A stretch of 64,000 nucleotides of DNA from assembly GCF_037975245.1 (NCBI RefSeq), contig NC_092580.1, positions 17,868,001 to 17,932,000 of the forward strand, read 5' to 3'. Shown here piece after piece: positions 12,401 to 24,989 of this stretch. The stretch is from Apostichopus japonicus (lineage: Eukaryota; Echinodermata; Holothuroidea; Aspidochirotida; Stichopodidae). The position numbers were made by a program, and so were the translations under genes. The notes below the pieces were generated by a model that saw nothing but the letters and a program-made list of their open reading frames with translations, searched no databases and was not told where the DNA came from. Positions within the stretch are counted from its first letter, which is position 1. Each line of letters opens with the position of its first letter.

Positions 12401-15400
12401 AGATTAAGACGCTGGAAGATGCGACCAGAAGAAGGGGGGGGGTCCCAGGGTTAGTGGGTGGGTTATGTATTTGATATGTTCTTACTGTTTTTCTAGCCTT
12501 GTTGTTTCAGATGCAGAAGACAGATTTAGACGTAGGTCGGTGACGACGTAAGAAGAAGGGTGATGTCTGTGGAAGGTGGATACAGACGGAAGGAGGTGGA
12601 TTAAGACGCTGGAAGATGCCACCAGAAGAAGAGGGGGGTCCCAGGGATAGTGGGTGGGTTATGTATTTGATATGCTCTTGCTGTTTTTCTAGCCTTGTTG
12701 TTTCAGATGCAGAAGACAGATTTAGACGTAGGAGGGTGACGACGTAAGAAGAAGGGTGAGGTCTGTGGAAGGTGGATACAGACGGAAGGAGGTAGATAAA
12801 GACGCTGGAAGATGCGACCAGAAGAAGAGGGGGGTCCCAGGGTTAGTGGGTGGGTTATGTATTTGATATGTTCTTACTGTTTTTCTAGCCTTGTTGTTTC
12901 AGATGCAGAAGACAGATTTAGACGTAGGAGGGTGACGACGTGAGAAGAAGGGTGATGTCTGTGGAAGGTGGATACAGACGGAAGGAGATAGATTAAGACG
13001 CTGGAAGATGCGACCAGAAGAAGGGGGGGGGGGTCCCAGGGTTAGTGGGTGGGTTATGTATTTGATATGTTCTTACTGTTTTTCTAGCCTTGTTGTTTCA
13101 GATGCAGAAGACAGATTTAGACGTAGGAGGGTGACGACGTAAGAAGAAGGGTGATGTCTGTGGAAGGTGGATGCAGACGGAAGGAGGTAGATTAAGACGC
13201 TGGAAGATGACACCAGATGAATAGCGGGGGGGGGGGGGGTCCCAGGGTTAGTGGATGGGTTATGTATTTGATATGCTCTTACTGTTTTTCTAGCCTTGTT
13301 GTTTCAGATGCAGAATACAGATTTAGACGTAGGAGGGTGACGACGTAAGAAGAAGGGTGATGTCTGTGGAAGGTGGATACAGACGGAAGGAGGTAGATAA
13401 AGACGCTGGAAGATGCGACCAGATGAATAGGGGGGGGGGGGTCCCAGGCTTAGTGGATGGGTTATGTATTTGATATGCTCTTTCTGTTTTTCTAGCCTTG
13501 TTGTTTCAGATGCAGAAGACAGATTTAGACGTAGGTCGGTGACGACGTAAGAAGAAGGGTGATGTCTGTGGAAGGTGGATGCAGACGGAAGGAGGTAGAT
13601 TAAGACGCTGGAAGATGACACTAGATGAATAGGGGGGGGGGGGGGGTCCCAGGGTTAGTGGATGGGTTATGTATTTGATATGCTCTTACTGTTTTTCTAG
13701 CCTTGTTGTTTCAGATGCAGAAGACAGATTTAGACGTAGGAGGGTGACGACGTAAGAAGAAGGGTGATGTCTGTGGAAGGTGGATACAGACGGAAGGAGG
13801 TAGATAAAGACGCTGGAAGATGCGACCAGAAGAAGAGGGGGGGGGGGTCCCAGGGTTATTGGGTGGGTTATGTATTTGATATGTTCTTTCTGTTTTTCTA
13901 GCCTTGTTGTTTCAGATGCAGAAGACAGATTTAGACGTAGGAGGGTGACGACGTGAGAAGAAGGGTGATGTCTGTGGAAGGTGGATACAGACGGAAGGAG
14001 ATAGATTAAGACGCTGGAAGATGCGACCAGAAGAAGAGGGGGGGGGTCCCAGGGTTATTGGGTGGGTTATGTATTTGATATGTTCTTTCTGTTTTTCTAG
14101 CCTTGTTGTTTCAGATGCAGAAGACAGATTTAGACGTAGGAGGGTGACGACGTGAGAAGAAGGGTGATGTCTGTGGAAGGTGGATACAGACGGAAGGAGA
14201 TAGATTAAGACGCTGGAAGATGCGACCAGAAGAAGGGGGGGGGGTCCCAGGGTTAGTGGGTGGGTTATGTATTTGATATGTTCTTACTGTTTTTCTAGCC
14301 TTGTTGTTTCAGATGCAGAAGACAGATTTAGACGTAGGTCGGTGACGACGTAAGAAGAAGGGTGATGTCTGTGGAAGGTGGATACAGACGGAAGGAGGTG
14401 GATTAAGACGCTGGAAGATGCCACCAGAAGAAGAGGGGGGTCCCAGGGATAGTGGGTGGGTTATGTATTTGATATGCTCTTGCTGTTTTTCTAGCCTTGT
14501 TGTTTCAGATGCAGAAGACAGATTTAGACGTAGGAGGGTGACGACGTAAGAAGAAGGGTGAGGTCTGTGGAAGGTGGATACAGACGGAAGGAGGTAGATA
14601 AAGACGCTGGAAGATGCGACCAGAAGAAGAGGGGGGTCCCAGGGTTAGTGGGTGGGTTATGTATTTGATATGTTCTTACTGTTTTTCTAGCCTTGTTGTT
14701 TCAGATGCAGAAGACAGATTTAGACGTAGGAGGGTGACGACGTGAGAAGAAGGGTGATGTCTGTGGAAGGTGGATACAGACGGAAGGAGATAGATTAAGA
14801 CGCTGGAAGATGCGACCAGAAGAAGGGGGGGGGTCCCAGGGTTAGTGGGTGGGTTATGTATTTGATATGTTCTTACTGTTTTTCTAGCCTTGTTGTTTCA
14901 GATGCAGAAGACAGATTTAGACGTAGGAGGGTGACGACGTAAGAAGAAGGGTGATGTCTGTGGAAGGTGGATGCAGACGGAAGGAGGTAGATTAAGACGC
15001 TGGAAGATGACACCAGATGAATAGCGGGGGGGGGGGGGTCCCAGGGTTAGTGGATGGGTTATGTATTTGATATGCTCTTACTGTTTTTCTAGCCTTGTTG
15101 TTTCAGATGCAGAATACAGATTTAGACGTAGGAGGGTGACGACGTAAGAAGAAGGGTGATGTCTGTGGAAGGTGGATACAGACGGAAGGAGGTAGATAAA
15201 GACGCTGGAAGATGCCACCAGAAGAAGAGGGGGGGGGGTCCCAGGGTTATTGGGTGGGTTATGTATTTGATATGTTCTTTCTGTTTTTCTAGCCTTGTTG
15301 TTTCAGATGCAAAAGACAGATTTAGACGTAGGAAGGTGACGACGTGAGAAGAAGGGTGATGTCTGTGGAAGGTGGATACAGACGGAAGGAGATAGATTAA

Positions 15401-18400
15401 GACGCTGGAAGATGCGACCAGAAGAAGGGGGGGGGGTCCCAGGGTTAGTGGGTGGGTTATGTATTTGATATGTTCTTACTGTTTTTCTAGCCTTGTTGTT
15501 TCAGATGCAGAAGACAGATTTAGACGTAGGTCGGTGACGACGTAAGAAGAAGGGTGATGTCTGTGGAAGGTGGATACAGACGGAAGGAGGTGGATTAAGA
15601 CGCTGGAAGATGCCACCAGAAGAAGAGGGGGGTCCCAGGGATAGTGGGTGGGTTATGTATTTGATATGCTCTTGCTGTTTTTCTAGCCTTGTTGTTTCAG
15701 ATGCAGAAGACAGATTTAGACGTAGGAGGGTGACGACGTAAGAAGAAGGGTGAGGTCTGTGGAAGGTGGATACAGACGGAAGGAGATAGATAAAGACGCT
15801 GGAAGATGCGACCAGAAGAAGAGGGGGGTCCCAGGGTTAGTGGGTGGGTTATGTATTTGACATGTTCTTACTGTTTTTCTAGCCTTGTTGTTTCAGATGC
15901 AGAAGACAGATTTAGACGTAGGAGGGTGACGACGTGAGAAGAAGGGTGATGTCTGTGGAAGGTGGATACAGACGGAAAGAGATAGATTAAGACGCTGGAA
16001 GATGCGACCAGAAGAAGGGGGGGTCCCAGGGTTAGTGGGTGGGTTATGTATTTGATATGTTCTTACTGTTTTTCTAGCCTTGTTGTTTCAGATGCAGAAG
16101 ACAGATTTAGACGTAGGAGGGTGACGACGTAAGAAGAAGGGTGATGTCTGTGGAAGGTGGATACAGACGGAAGGAGGTAGATAAAGACGCTGGAAGATGC
16201 GACCAGATGAATAGGGGGGGGGGGGTCCCAGGCTTAGTGGATGGGTTATGTATTTGATATGCTCTTTCTTTTTTCTAGCCTTGTTGTTTCAGATGCAGAA
16301 GACAGATTTAGACGTAGGTCGGTGACGACGTAAGAAGAAGGGTGATGTCTGTGGAAGGTGGATGCAGACGGAAGGAGGTAGATTAAGACGCTGGAAGATG
16401 ACACCAGATGAATAGGGGGGGGGGGTCCCAGGGTTAGTGGATGGGTTATGTATTTGATATGCTCTTACTGTTTTTCTAGCCTTGTTGTTTCAGATGCAGA
16501 AGACAGATTTAGACGTAGGAGGGTGACGACGTAAGAAGAAGGGTGATGTCTGTGGAAGGTGGATACAGACGGAAGGAGGTAGATAAAGACGCTGGAAGAT
16601 GCGACCAGAAGAAGAGGGGGGGGGTCCCAGGGTTATTGGGTGGGTTATGTATTTGATATGTTCTTTCTGTTTTTCTAGCCTTGTTGTTTCAGATGCAGAA
16701 GACAGATTTAGACGTAGGAGGGTGACGACGTGAGAAGAAGGGTGATGTCTGTGGAAGGTGGATACAGACGGAAGGAGATAGATTAAGACGCTGGAAGATG
16801 CGACCAGAAGAAGGGGGGGGGTCCCAGGGTTAGTGGGTGGGTTATGTATTTGATATGTTCTTACTGTTTTTCTAGCCTTGTTGTTTCAGATGCAGAAGAC
16901 AGATTTAGACGTATGTCGGTGACGACGTAAGAAGAAGGGTGATGTCTGTGGAAGGTGGATACAGACGGAAGGAGGTGGATTAAGACGCTGGAAGATGCCA
17001 CCAGAAGAAGAGGGGGGTCCCAGGGATAGTGGGTGGGTTATGTATTTGATATGCTCTTGCTGTTTTTCTAGCCTTGTTGTTTCAGATGCAGAAGACAGAT
17101 TTAGACGTAGGAGGGTGACGACGTAAGAAGAAGGGTGAGGTCTGTGGAAGGTGGATACAGACGGAAGGAGGTAGATAAAGACGCTGGAAGATGCGACCAG
17201 AAGAAGAGGGGGGTCCCAGGGTTAGTGGGTGGGTTATGTATTTGATATGTTCTTACTGTTTTTCTAGCCTTGTTGTTTCAGATGCAGAAGACAGATTTAG
17301 ACGTAGGAGGGTGACGACGTGAGAAGAAGGGTGATGTCTGTGGAAGGTGGATACAGACGGAAGGAGATAGATTAAGACGCTGGAAGATGCGACCAGAAGA
17401 AGGGGGGGTCCCAGGGTTAGTGGGTGGGTTATGTATTTGATATGTTCTTACTGTTTTTCTAGCCTTGTTGTTTCAGATGCAGAAGACAGATTTAGACGTA
17501 GGAGGGTGACGACGTAAGAAGAAGGGTGATGTCTGTGGAAGGTGGATACAGACGGAAGGAGGTAGATAAAGACGCTGGAAGATGCGACCAGATGAATAGG
17601 GGGGGTCCCAGGGTTAGTGGATGGGTTATGTATTTGATATGCTCTTTCTGTTTTTCTAGCCTTGTTGTTTCAGATGCAGAAGACAGATTTAGACGTAGGT
17701 CGGTGACGACGTAAGAAGAAGGGTGATGTCTGTGGAAGGTGGATGCAGACGGAAGGAGGTAGATTAAGACGCTGGAAGATGACACCAGATGAATAGGGGG
17801 GGGGGGGGGGTCCCAGGGTTAGTGGATGGGTTATGTATTTGATATGCTCTTACTGTTTTTCTAGCCTTGTTGTTTCAGATGCAGAAGACAGATTTAGACG
17901 TAGGAGGGTGACGACGTAAGAAGAAGGGTGATGTCTGTGGAAGGTGGATACAGACGGAAGGAGGTAGATAAAGACGCTGGAAGATGCGACCAGAAGAAGA
18001 GGGGGGGGGGGGTCCCAGGGTTATTGGGTGGGTTATGTATTTGATATGTTCTTTCTGTTTTTCTAGCCTTGTTGTTTCAGATGCAGAAGACAGATTTAGA
18101 CGTAGGAGGGTGACGACGTGAGAAGAAGGGTGATGTCTGTGGAAGGTGGATACAGACGGAAGGAGATAGATTAAGACGCTGGAAGATGCGACCAGAAGAA
18201 GGGGGGGGGGGGTCCCAGGGTTAGTGGGTGGGTTATGTATTTGATATGTTCTTACTGTTTTTCTAGCCTTGTTGTTTCGGATGCAGAAGACAGATTTAGA
18301 CGTAGGTCGGTGACGACGTAAGAAGAAGGGTGATGTCTGTGGAAGGTGGATACAGACGGAAGGAGGTGGATTAAGACGCTGGAAGATGCCACCAGAAGAA

Positions 18401-21400
18401 GAGGGGGGTCCCAGGGATATTGGGTGGGTTATGTATTTGATATGCTCTTGCTGTTTTTCTAGCCTCGTTGTTTCAGATGCAGAAGACAGATTTAGACGTA
18501 GGAGGGTGACGACGTAAGAAGAAGGGTGAGGTCTGTGGAAGGTGGATACAGACGGAAGGAGGTAGATAAAGACGCTGGAAGATGCGACCAGAAGAAGAGG
18601 GGGGGGGGGGGGGTCCCAGGGTTAGTGGGTGGGTTATGTATTTGATATGTTCTTACTGTTTTTCTAGCCTTGTTGTTTCAGATGCAGAAGACAGATTTAG
18701 ACGTAGGAGGGTGACGACGTGAGAAGAAGGGTGATGTCTGTGGAAGGTGGATACAGACGGAAGGAGGTGGATTAAGACGCTGGAAGATGCGACCAGAAGA
18801 AGGGGGGGGGTCCCAGGGTTAGTGGGTGGGTTATGTATTTGATATGTTCTTACTGTTTTTCTAGCCTTGTTGTTTCAGATGCAGAAGACAGATTTAGACG
18901 TAGGAGGGTGACGACGTAAGAAGAAGGGTGATGTCTGTGGAAGGTGGATACAGACGGAAGGAGGTAGATAAAGACGCTGGAAGATGCGACCAGAAGAAGG
19001 GGGGGGGGTCCCAGGGTTAGTGGGTGGGTTATGTATTTGATATGTTCTTTCTGTTTTTCTAGCCTTGTTGTTTCAGATGCAGAAGACAGATTTAGACGTA
19101 GGAGGGTGACGACGTGAGAAGAAGGGTGATGTCTGTGGAAGGTGGATACAGACGGAAGGAGATAGATTAAGACGCTGGAAGATGCGACCAGAAGAAGGGG
19201 GGGGGGTCCCAGGGTTAGTGGGTGGGTTATGTATTTGATATGTTCTTACTGTTTTTCTAGCCTTGTTGTTTCAGATGCAGAAGACAGATTTAGACGTAGG
19301 TCGGTGACGACGTAAGAAGAAGGGTGATGTCTGTGGAAGGTGGATACAGACGGAAGGAGGTGGATTAAGACGCTGGAAGATGCCACCAGATGAATAGGGG
19401 GGGGGGGGTCCCAGGGTTAGTTGATGGCTTATGTATTTGATATGCTCTTGCTGTTTTTCTAGCCTTGTTGTTTCAGATGCAGAAGACAGATTTAGACGTA
19501 GGAGGGTGACGACGTAAGAAGAAGGGTGAGGTCTGTGGAAGGTGGATACAGACGGAAGGAGGTAGATAAAGACGCTGGAAGATGCGACCAGAAGAAGAGG
19601 GGGGGTCCCAGGGTTAGTGGGTGGGTTATGTATTTGATATGTTCTTACTGTTTTTCTAGCCTTGTTGTTTCAGATGCAGAAGACAGATTTAGACGTAGGA
19701 GGGTGACGACGTGAGAAGAAGGGTGATGTCTGTGGAAGGTGGATACAGACGGAAGGAGATAGATTAAACCGCTGGAAGATGCGACCAGAAGAAGGGGGGG
19801 GGGGTCCCAGGGTTAGTGGGTGGGTTATGTATTTGATATGTTCTTACTGTTTTTCTAGCCTTGTTGTTTCAGATGCAGAAGACAGATTTAGACGTAGGTC
19901 GGTGACGACGTAAGAATAAGGGTGATGTCTGTGGAATGTGGATACAGACGGAAGGAGGTAGACTGAGACGATGGAAGATGCCACCAGATGAATAGGGGGG
20001 GTCCCAGGGTTAGTGGGTGGGTTATGTATTTGATATGCTCTTTCTGTTTTTCTAGCCTTGTTGTTTCAGATGCAGAAGACAGATTTAGACGTAGGAGGGT
20101 GACGACGTAAGAAGAAGGGTGAGGTCTGTGGAAGGTGGATACAGACGGAAGGAGGTAGATAAAGACGCTGGAAGATGCGACCAGAAGAAGAGGGGGGGGG
20201 GCCAGGGTTAGTGGGTGGGTTATGTATTTGATTTGTTCTTACTGTTTTTCCAGCCTTGTTGTTTCAGATGCAGAAGACAGATTTAGACGTAGGTCGGTGA
20301 CGACGTAAGAAGAAGGGTGAGGTCTGTGGAAGGTGGATACAGACGGAAGGAGGTAGATAAAGACGCTGGAAGATGCGACCAGAAGAAGAGGGGGGGGGCC
20401 AGGGTTAGTGGGTGGGTTATGTATTTGATTTGTTCTTACTGTTTTTCCAGCCTTGTTGTTTCAGATGCAGAAGACAGATTTAGACGTAGGTCGGTGACGA
20501 CGTAAGAAGAAGGGTGATGTCTGTGGAAGGTGGATGCAGACGAAAGGAGTTAGATTAAGACGCTGGAAGATGCCACCAGATAAATAGGGGGGGTCCCAGG
20601 GTTAGTGGGTGGGTTATGTATTTGATATGTTCTTACTGTTTTTCTAGCCTTGTTGTTTCAGATGCAGAAAACAGATTTAGACGTAGGAGGGTGACGACGT
20701 AAGAAGAAGGGTGATGTCTGTGGAAGGTGGATACAGACGAAAGGAGGTGGATTAAGACGCTGGAAGATGCCACCAGAAGAAGAGGGGGGTCCCAGGGATA
20801 GTGGGTGGGTTATGTATTTGATATGCTCTTGCTGTTTTTCTAGCCTTGTTGTTTCAGATGCAGAAGACAGATTTAGACGTAGGAGGGTGACGACGTAAGA
20901 AGAAGGGTGAGGTCTGTGGAAGGTGGATACAGACGGAAGGAACTAGATAAAGACGCTGGAAGATGCGACCAGAAGAAGAGGGGGGGTCCCAGGGTTAGTG
21001 GGTGGGTTATGTATTTGATATTTTCTTACTGTTTTTCTAGCCTTGTTGTTTCAGATGCAGAAGACAGATTTAGACGTAGGTCGGTGACGACGTAAGAAGA
21101 AGGGTGATGTCTGTGGAAGGTGGATGCAGACGGATGGAGGTAGATTAAGACGCTGGAAGATGCCACCAGATAAATAGGGGGGGGGGGCCCAGGGTTAGTG
21201 GGTGGGTTATGTATTTGATATGTTCTTACTGTTTTTCTAGCCTTGTTGTTTCAGATGCAGAAGACAGATTTAGACGTAGGAGGGTGACGACGTGAGAAGA
21301 AGGGTGATGTCTGTGGAAGGTGGATACAGACGGAAGGAGGTAGATTAAGACGCTGGAAGATGCCACCAGAAGAAGAGGCGGGGGGGGGGGTCCCAGGGTT

Positions 21401-24400
21401 AGTGGGTGGGTTATGTATTTGATATTTTCTTACTGTTTTTCTAGCCGTGTTGTTTCAGATGCAGAAGACAGATTTAGACGTAGGTCGGTGACGACGTAAG
21501 AAGAAGGGTGAGGTCTGTGGAAGGTGGATACAGACGGAAGGAGGTAGATTAAGACGCTGGAAGATGCCACCAGAAGAAGAGGGGGGGGGGTCCCAGGGTT
21601 AGTGGGTGGGTTATGTATTTGATATTTTCTTACTGTTTTTCTAGCCTTGTTGTTTCAGATGCAGAAGACAGATTTAGACGTAGGTCGGTGACGACGTAAG
21701 AAGAAGGGTGATGTCTGTGGAAGGTGGATACAGACGGAAGGAGGTAGATTAAGACGCTGGAAGATGCCACCAGAAGAAGAGGGGGGGGTCCCAGGGTTAG
21801 TGGGTGGGTTATGTATTTGATATTTTCTTACTGTTTTTCTAGCCTTGTTGTTTCAGATGCAGAAGACAGATTTAGACGTAGGAGGGTGACGACGTAAGAA
21901 GAAGGGTGAGGTCTGTGGAAGGTGGATACAGACGGAAGGAGGTAGATAAAGACGCTGGAAGATGCGACCAGAAGAAGAGGGGGGGGGCCAGGGTTAGTGG
22001 GTGGGTTATGTATTTGATTTGTTCTTACTGTTTTTCCAGCCTTGTTGTTTCAGATGCAGAAGACAGATTTAGACGTAGGTCGGTGACGACGTAAGAAGAA
22101 GGGTGAGGTCTGTGGAAGGTGGATACAGACGGAAGGAGGTAGATAAAGACGCTGGAAGATGCGACCAGAAGAAGAGGGGGGGGCCAGGGTTAGTGGGTGG
22201 GTTATGTATTTGATTTGTTCTTACTGTTTTTCCAGCCTTGTTGTTTCAGATGCAGAAGACAGATTTAGACGTAGGTCGGTGACGACGTAAGAAGAAGGGT
22301 GATGTCTGTGGAAGGTGGATGCAGACGAAAGGAGTTAGATTAAGACGCTGGAAGATGCCACCAGATAAATAGGGGGGGGGGGTCCCAGGGTTAGTGGGTG
22401 GGTTATGTATTTGATATGTTCTTACTGTTTTTCTAGCCTTGTTGTTTCAGATGCAGAAAACAGATTTAGACGTAGGAGGGTGACGACGTAAGAAGAAGGG
22501 TGATGTCTGTGGAAGGTGGATACAGACGAAAGGAGGTGGATTAAGACGCTGGAAGATGCCACCAGAAGAAGAGGGGGGTCCCAGGGATAGTGGGTGGGTT
22601 ATGTATTTGATATGCTCTTGCTGTTTTTCTAGCCGTGTTGTTTCAGATGCAGAAGACAGATTTAGACGTAGGAGGGTGACGGCGTAAGAAGAAGGGTGAG
22701 GTCTGTGGAAGGTGGATACAGACGGAAGGAGGTAGATAAAGACGCTGGAAGATGCGACCAGAAGAAGAGGGGGGGTCCCAGGGTTAGTGGGTGGGTTATG
22801 TATTTGATATTTTCTTACTGTTTTTCTAGCCTTGTTGTTTCAGATGCAGAAGACAGATTTAGACGTAGGTCGGTGACGACGTAAGAAGAAGGGTGATGTC
22901 TGTGGAAGGTGGATGCAGACGGATGGAGGTAGATTAAGACGCTGGAAGATGCCACCAGATAAATAGGGGGGGGGTCCCAGGGTTAGTGGGTGGGTTATGT
23001 ATTTGATATGTTCTTACTGTTTTTCTAGCCTTGTTGTTTCAGATGCAGAAGACAGATTTAGACGTAGGAGGGTGACGACGTGAGAAGAAGGGTGATGTCT
23101 GTGGAAGGTGGATACAGACGGAAGGAGATAGATTAAGACGCTGGAAGATGCCACCAGAAGAAGAGGCGGGGGGGGGGGTCCCAGGGTTAGTGGGTGGGTT
23201 ATGTATTTGATATTTTCTTACTGTTTTTCTAGCCTTGTTGTTTCAGATGCAGAAGACAGATTTAGACGTAGGTCGGTGACGACGTAAGAAGAAGGGTGAG
23301 GTCTGTGGAAGGTGGATACAGACGGAAGGAGGTAGATTAAGACGCTGGAAGATGCCACCAGAAGAAGAGGGGGGGGGGGGGGTCCCAGGGTTAGTGGGTG
23401 GGTTATGTATTTGATATTTTCTTACTGTTTTTCTAGCCTTGTTGTTTCAGATGCAGAAGACAGATTTAGACGTAGGTCGGTGACGACGTAAGAAGAAGGG
23501 TGATGTCTGTGGAAGGTGGATACAGACGGAAGGAGGTAGATTAAGACGCTGGAAGATGCCACCAGAAGAAGAGGGGGGGGGTCCCAGGGTTAGTGGGTGG
23601 GTTATGTATTTGACATTTTCTTACTGTTTTTCTAGCCTTGTTGTTTCAGATGCAGAAGAAAGATTTAGACGTAGGTCGGTGACGACGTAAGAAGAAGGGT
23701 GATGTCTGTGGAAGGTGGATACAGACGGAAGGAGGTAGATTAAGACGCTGGAAGATGCCACCAGATGAATAGGGGGGGTCCCAGGGTTAGTGGGTGGGTT
23801 ATGTATTTGATATGCTCTTACTGTTTTTCTAACCTTGTTGTTTCAGATGCAGAAGACAGATTTAGACGTAGGAGGGTGACGACGTAAGAAGAAGGGTGAG
23901 GTCTGTGGAAGGTGAATACAGACGGAAGGAGGTAGATAAAGACGCTGGAAGATGCCACCAGAAGAAGAGGGGGGGGGGGCCCAGGGTTAGTGGGTGGGTT
24001 ATGTATTTGATATGTTCTTACTGTTTTTCTAGCCTTGTTGTTTCAGATGCAGAAGACAGATTTAGACTTAGGATGATGACCACGTAAGAAGAAGGGTGAT
24101 GTCTGTGGAAGGTGGATACAGACGGAAGGAGGTAGATTAAGACGCTGGAAGATGTCACCAGAAGAATAGGGGGGGGTCCCAGGGTTAGTGGGTGGGTTAT
24201 GTATTTGATATGCTCTTACTGTTTTTCTAGCCTTGTTGTTTCAGATGCAGAAGACAGATTTAGACGTAGGAGGGTGACGACGTAAGAAGAAATATGATGT
24301 CTGTGGAAGGTGGATACAGACGGAAGGAGGTAGATAAAGACGCTGGAAGATGCGACCAGAAGAAGAGGGGGGTCCCAGGGTTAGTGGGTGGGTTATGTAT

Positions 24401-24575
24401 TTGATATGCTCTTACTGTTTTTCTAGCCTTGTTGTTTCAGATGCAGAAGACAGATTTAGACGTAGGACGATGACGACGTAAGGGGCCCCAGGGTTAGTGG
24501 GTGGGTTATGTATTTGATATGTTCTAATTGTTTTAGTAGTCTTGTTGTTCCAGATGGCATAAGAAGATGGAATAA
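3472..24575. repeat. Satellite array, about 105 units of roughly 200 bp
   Basis: The unit runs: GGTTAGTGGGTGGGTTATG, TATTTGATATG, a T-rich stretch ending CTAGCCTTGTTGTTTCAG, ATGCAGAAGACAGATTTAG, GACGACGTAAGAAGAAGGG, TCTGTGGAAGGTGGATACAG, GACGCTGGAAGATG, GAAGAAG, then a G-run of 5 to over 20, then TCCCAGG. Units are about 195-210 bp and differ mainly in G-run length and a few diagnostic positions (GTAAG/GTGAG, GGAGGG/GGTCGG, GAAGAAG/GATGAATAG). The first unit (from 3472) and last unit (to 24575) are the most diverged, as expected at array edges. The 62-63 residue frames per unit (and longer reverse frames) are repeat by-products with no recognisable domain. The unit probably grew from the dispersed sequence at 1053-1150 and 3385-3530, which leads directly into it. 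Confidence 0.97.
11400..15060. repeat. Higher-order repeat of about 1.8 kb (nine satellite units)
   Basis: Diagnostic unit variants recur with a fixed long period. The variant GATGACACCAGATGAATAG occurs near 11411, 13207 and 15007, spaced about 1.8 kb, and GATGACACTAGATGAATAG occurs near 11815 and 13614. Neighbouring unit types appear in the same order in both copies. Similar multi-unit periods occur elsewhere in the array: about 1.2 kb for a GATAAATAG variant near 6660 and 7860, and about 1.79 kb for a TTTTTCCAGCC variant near 20250/20450 and 22035/22230. This indicates amplification in multi-unit blocks. Confidence 0.85.
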
Positions 24576-24960
24576 GAGGCAGGACTACGACATCTTAAGA
24601 AGATGGATGATTGAGTGGGATGAAGATAGATTTGGTTGCAGGAAGACGATGATAAAAGATGGATGAAGACTGATGAATAACAAGGGGAGTTTACAAATGA
24701 AGGATGATTGAGTCGGATGAAGGTGCATGAGGTTCTATGACGTTGATGATAAAGATGAAGGAAGACTGCGCAATCAAATTCATTGATGAAGACTGCACGA
24801 CGATTAGGTCAAAACGATTAAAGGCGGAAAACGACAGCAGGATTAGAAGAATGAATACGATGAAGATGAATGAAAACGTAGGACAGCCATGACTGTGATG
24901 ACGAAAGAAGATGGACGTAATGCTATATGTATCAGAAGTGAAGGTGGACAATCAGCGGAC
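24576..24960. other. Purine-rich transition after the satellite; no gene seen
   Basis: The last satellite unit decays into GA-rich DNA with repeated GATGA/GAAGA words. Reverse-strand frames here are low complexity and I do not regard them as coding. Confidence 0.5.
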
Positions 24961-24989
24961 AATTCCTGCATAAGTGTTTTGTTACTACA

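Noticed and set aside
11157-24087. Repeated + strand frames of 62-63 residues (…VEGGYRRKEVD…) and reverse frames of about 100 residues in the satellite
   Set aside because: They recur once per unit, change with G-run length and have no domain; they are by-products of the repeat sequence.
3472-24575. CRISPR array
   Set aside because: Units are about 200 bp and directly adjacent, without short repeats and unique spacers, in a eukaryotic context.
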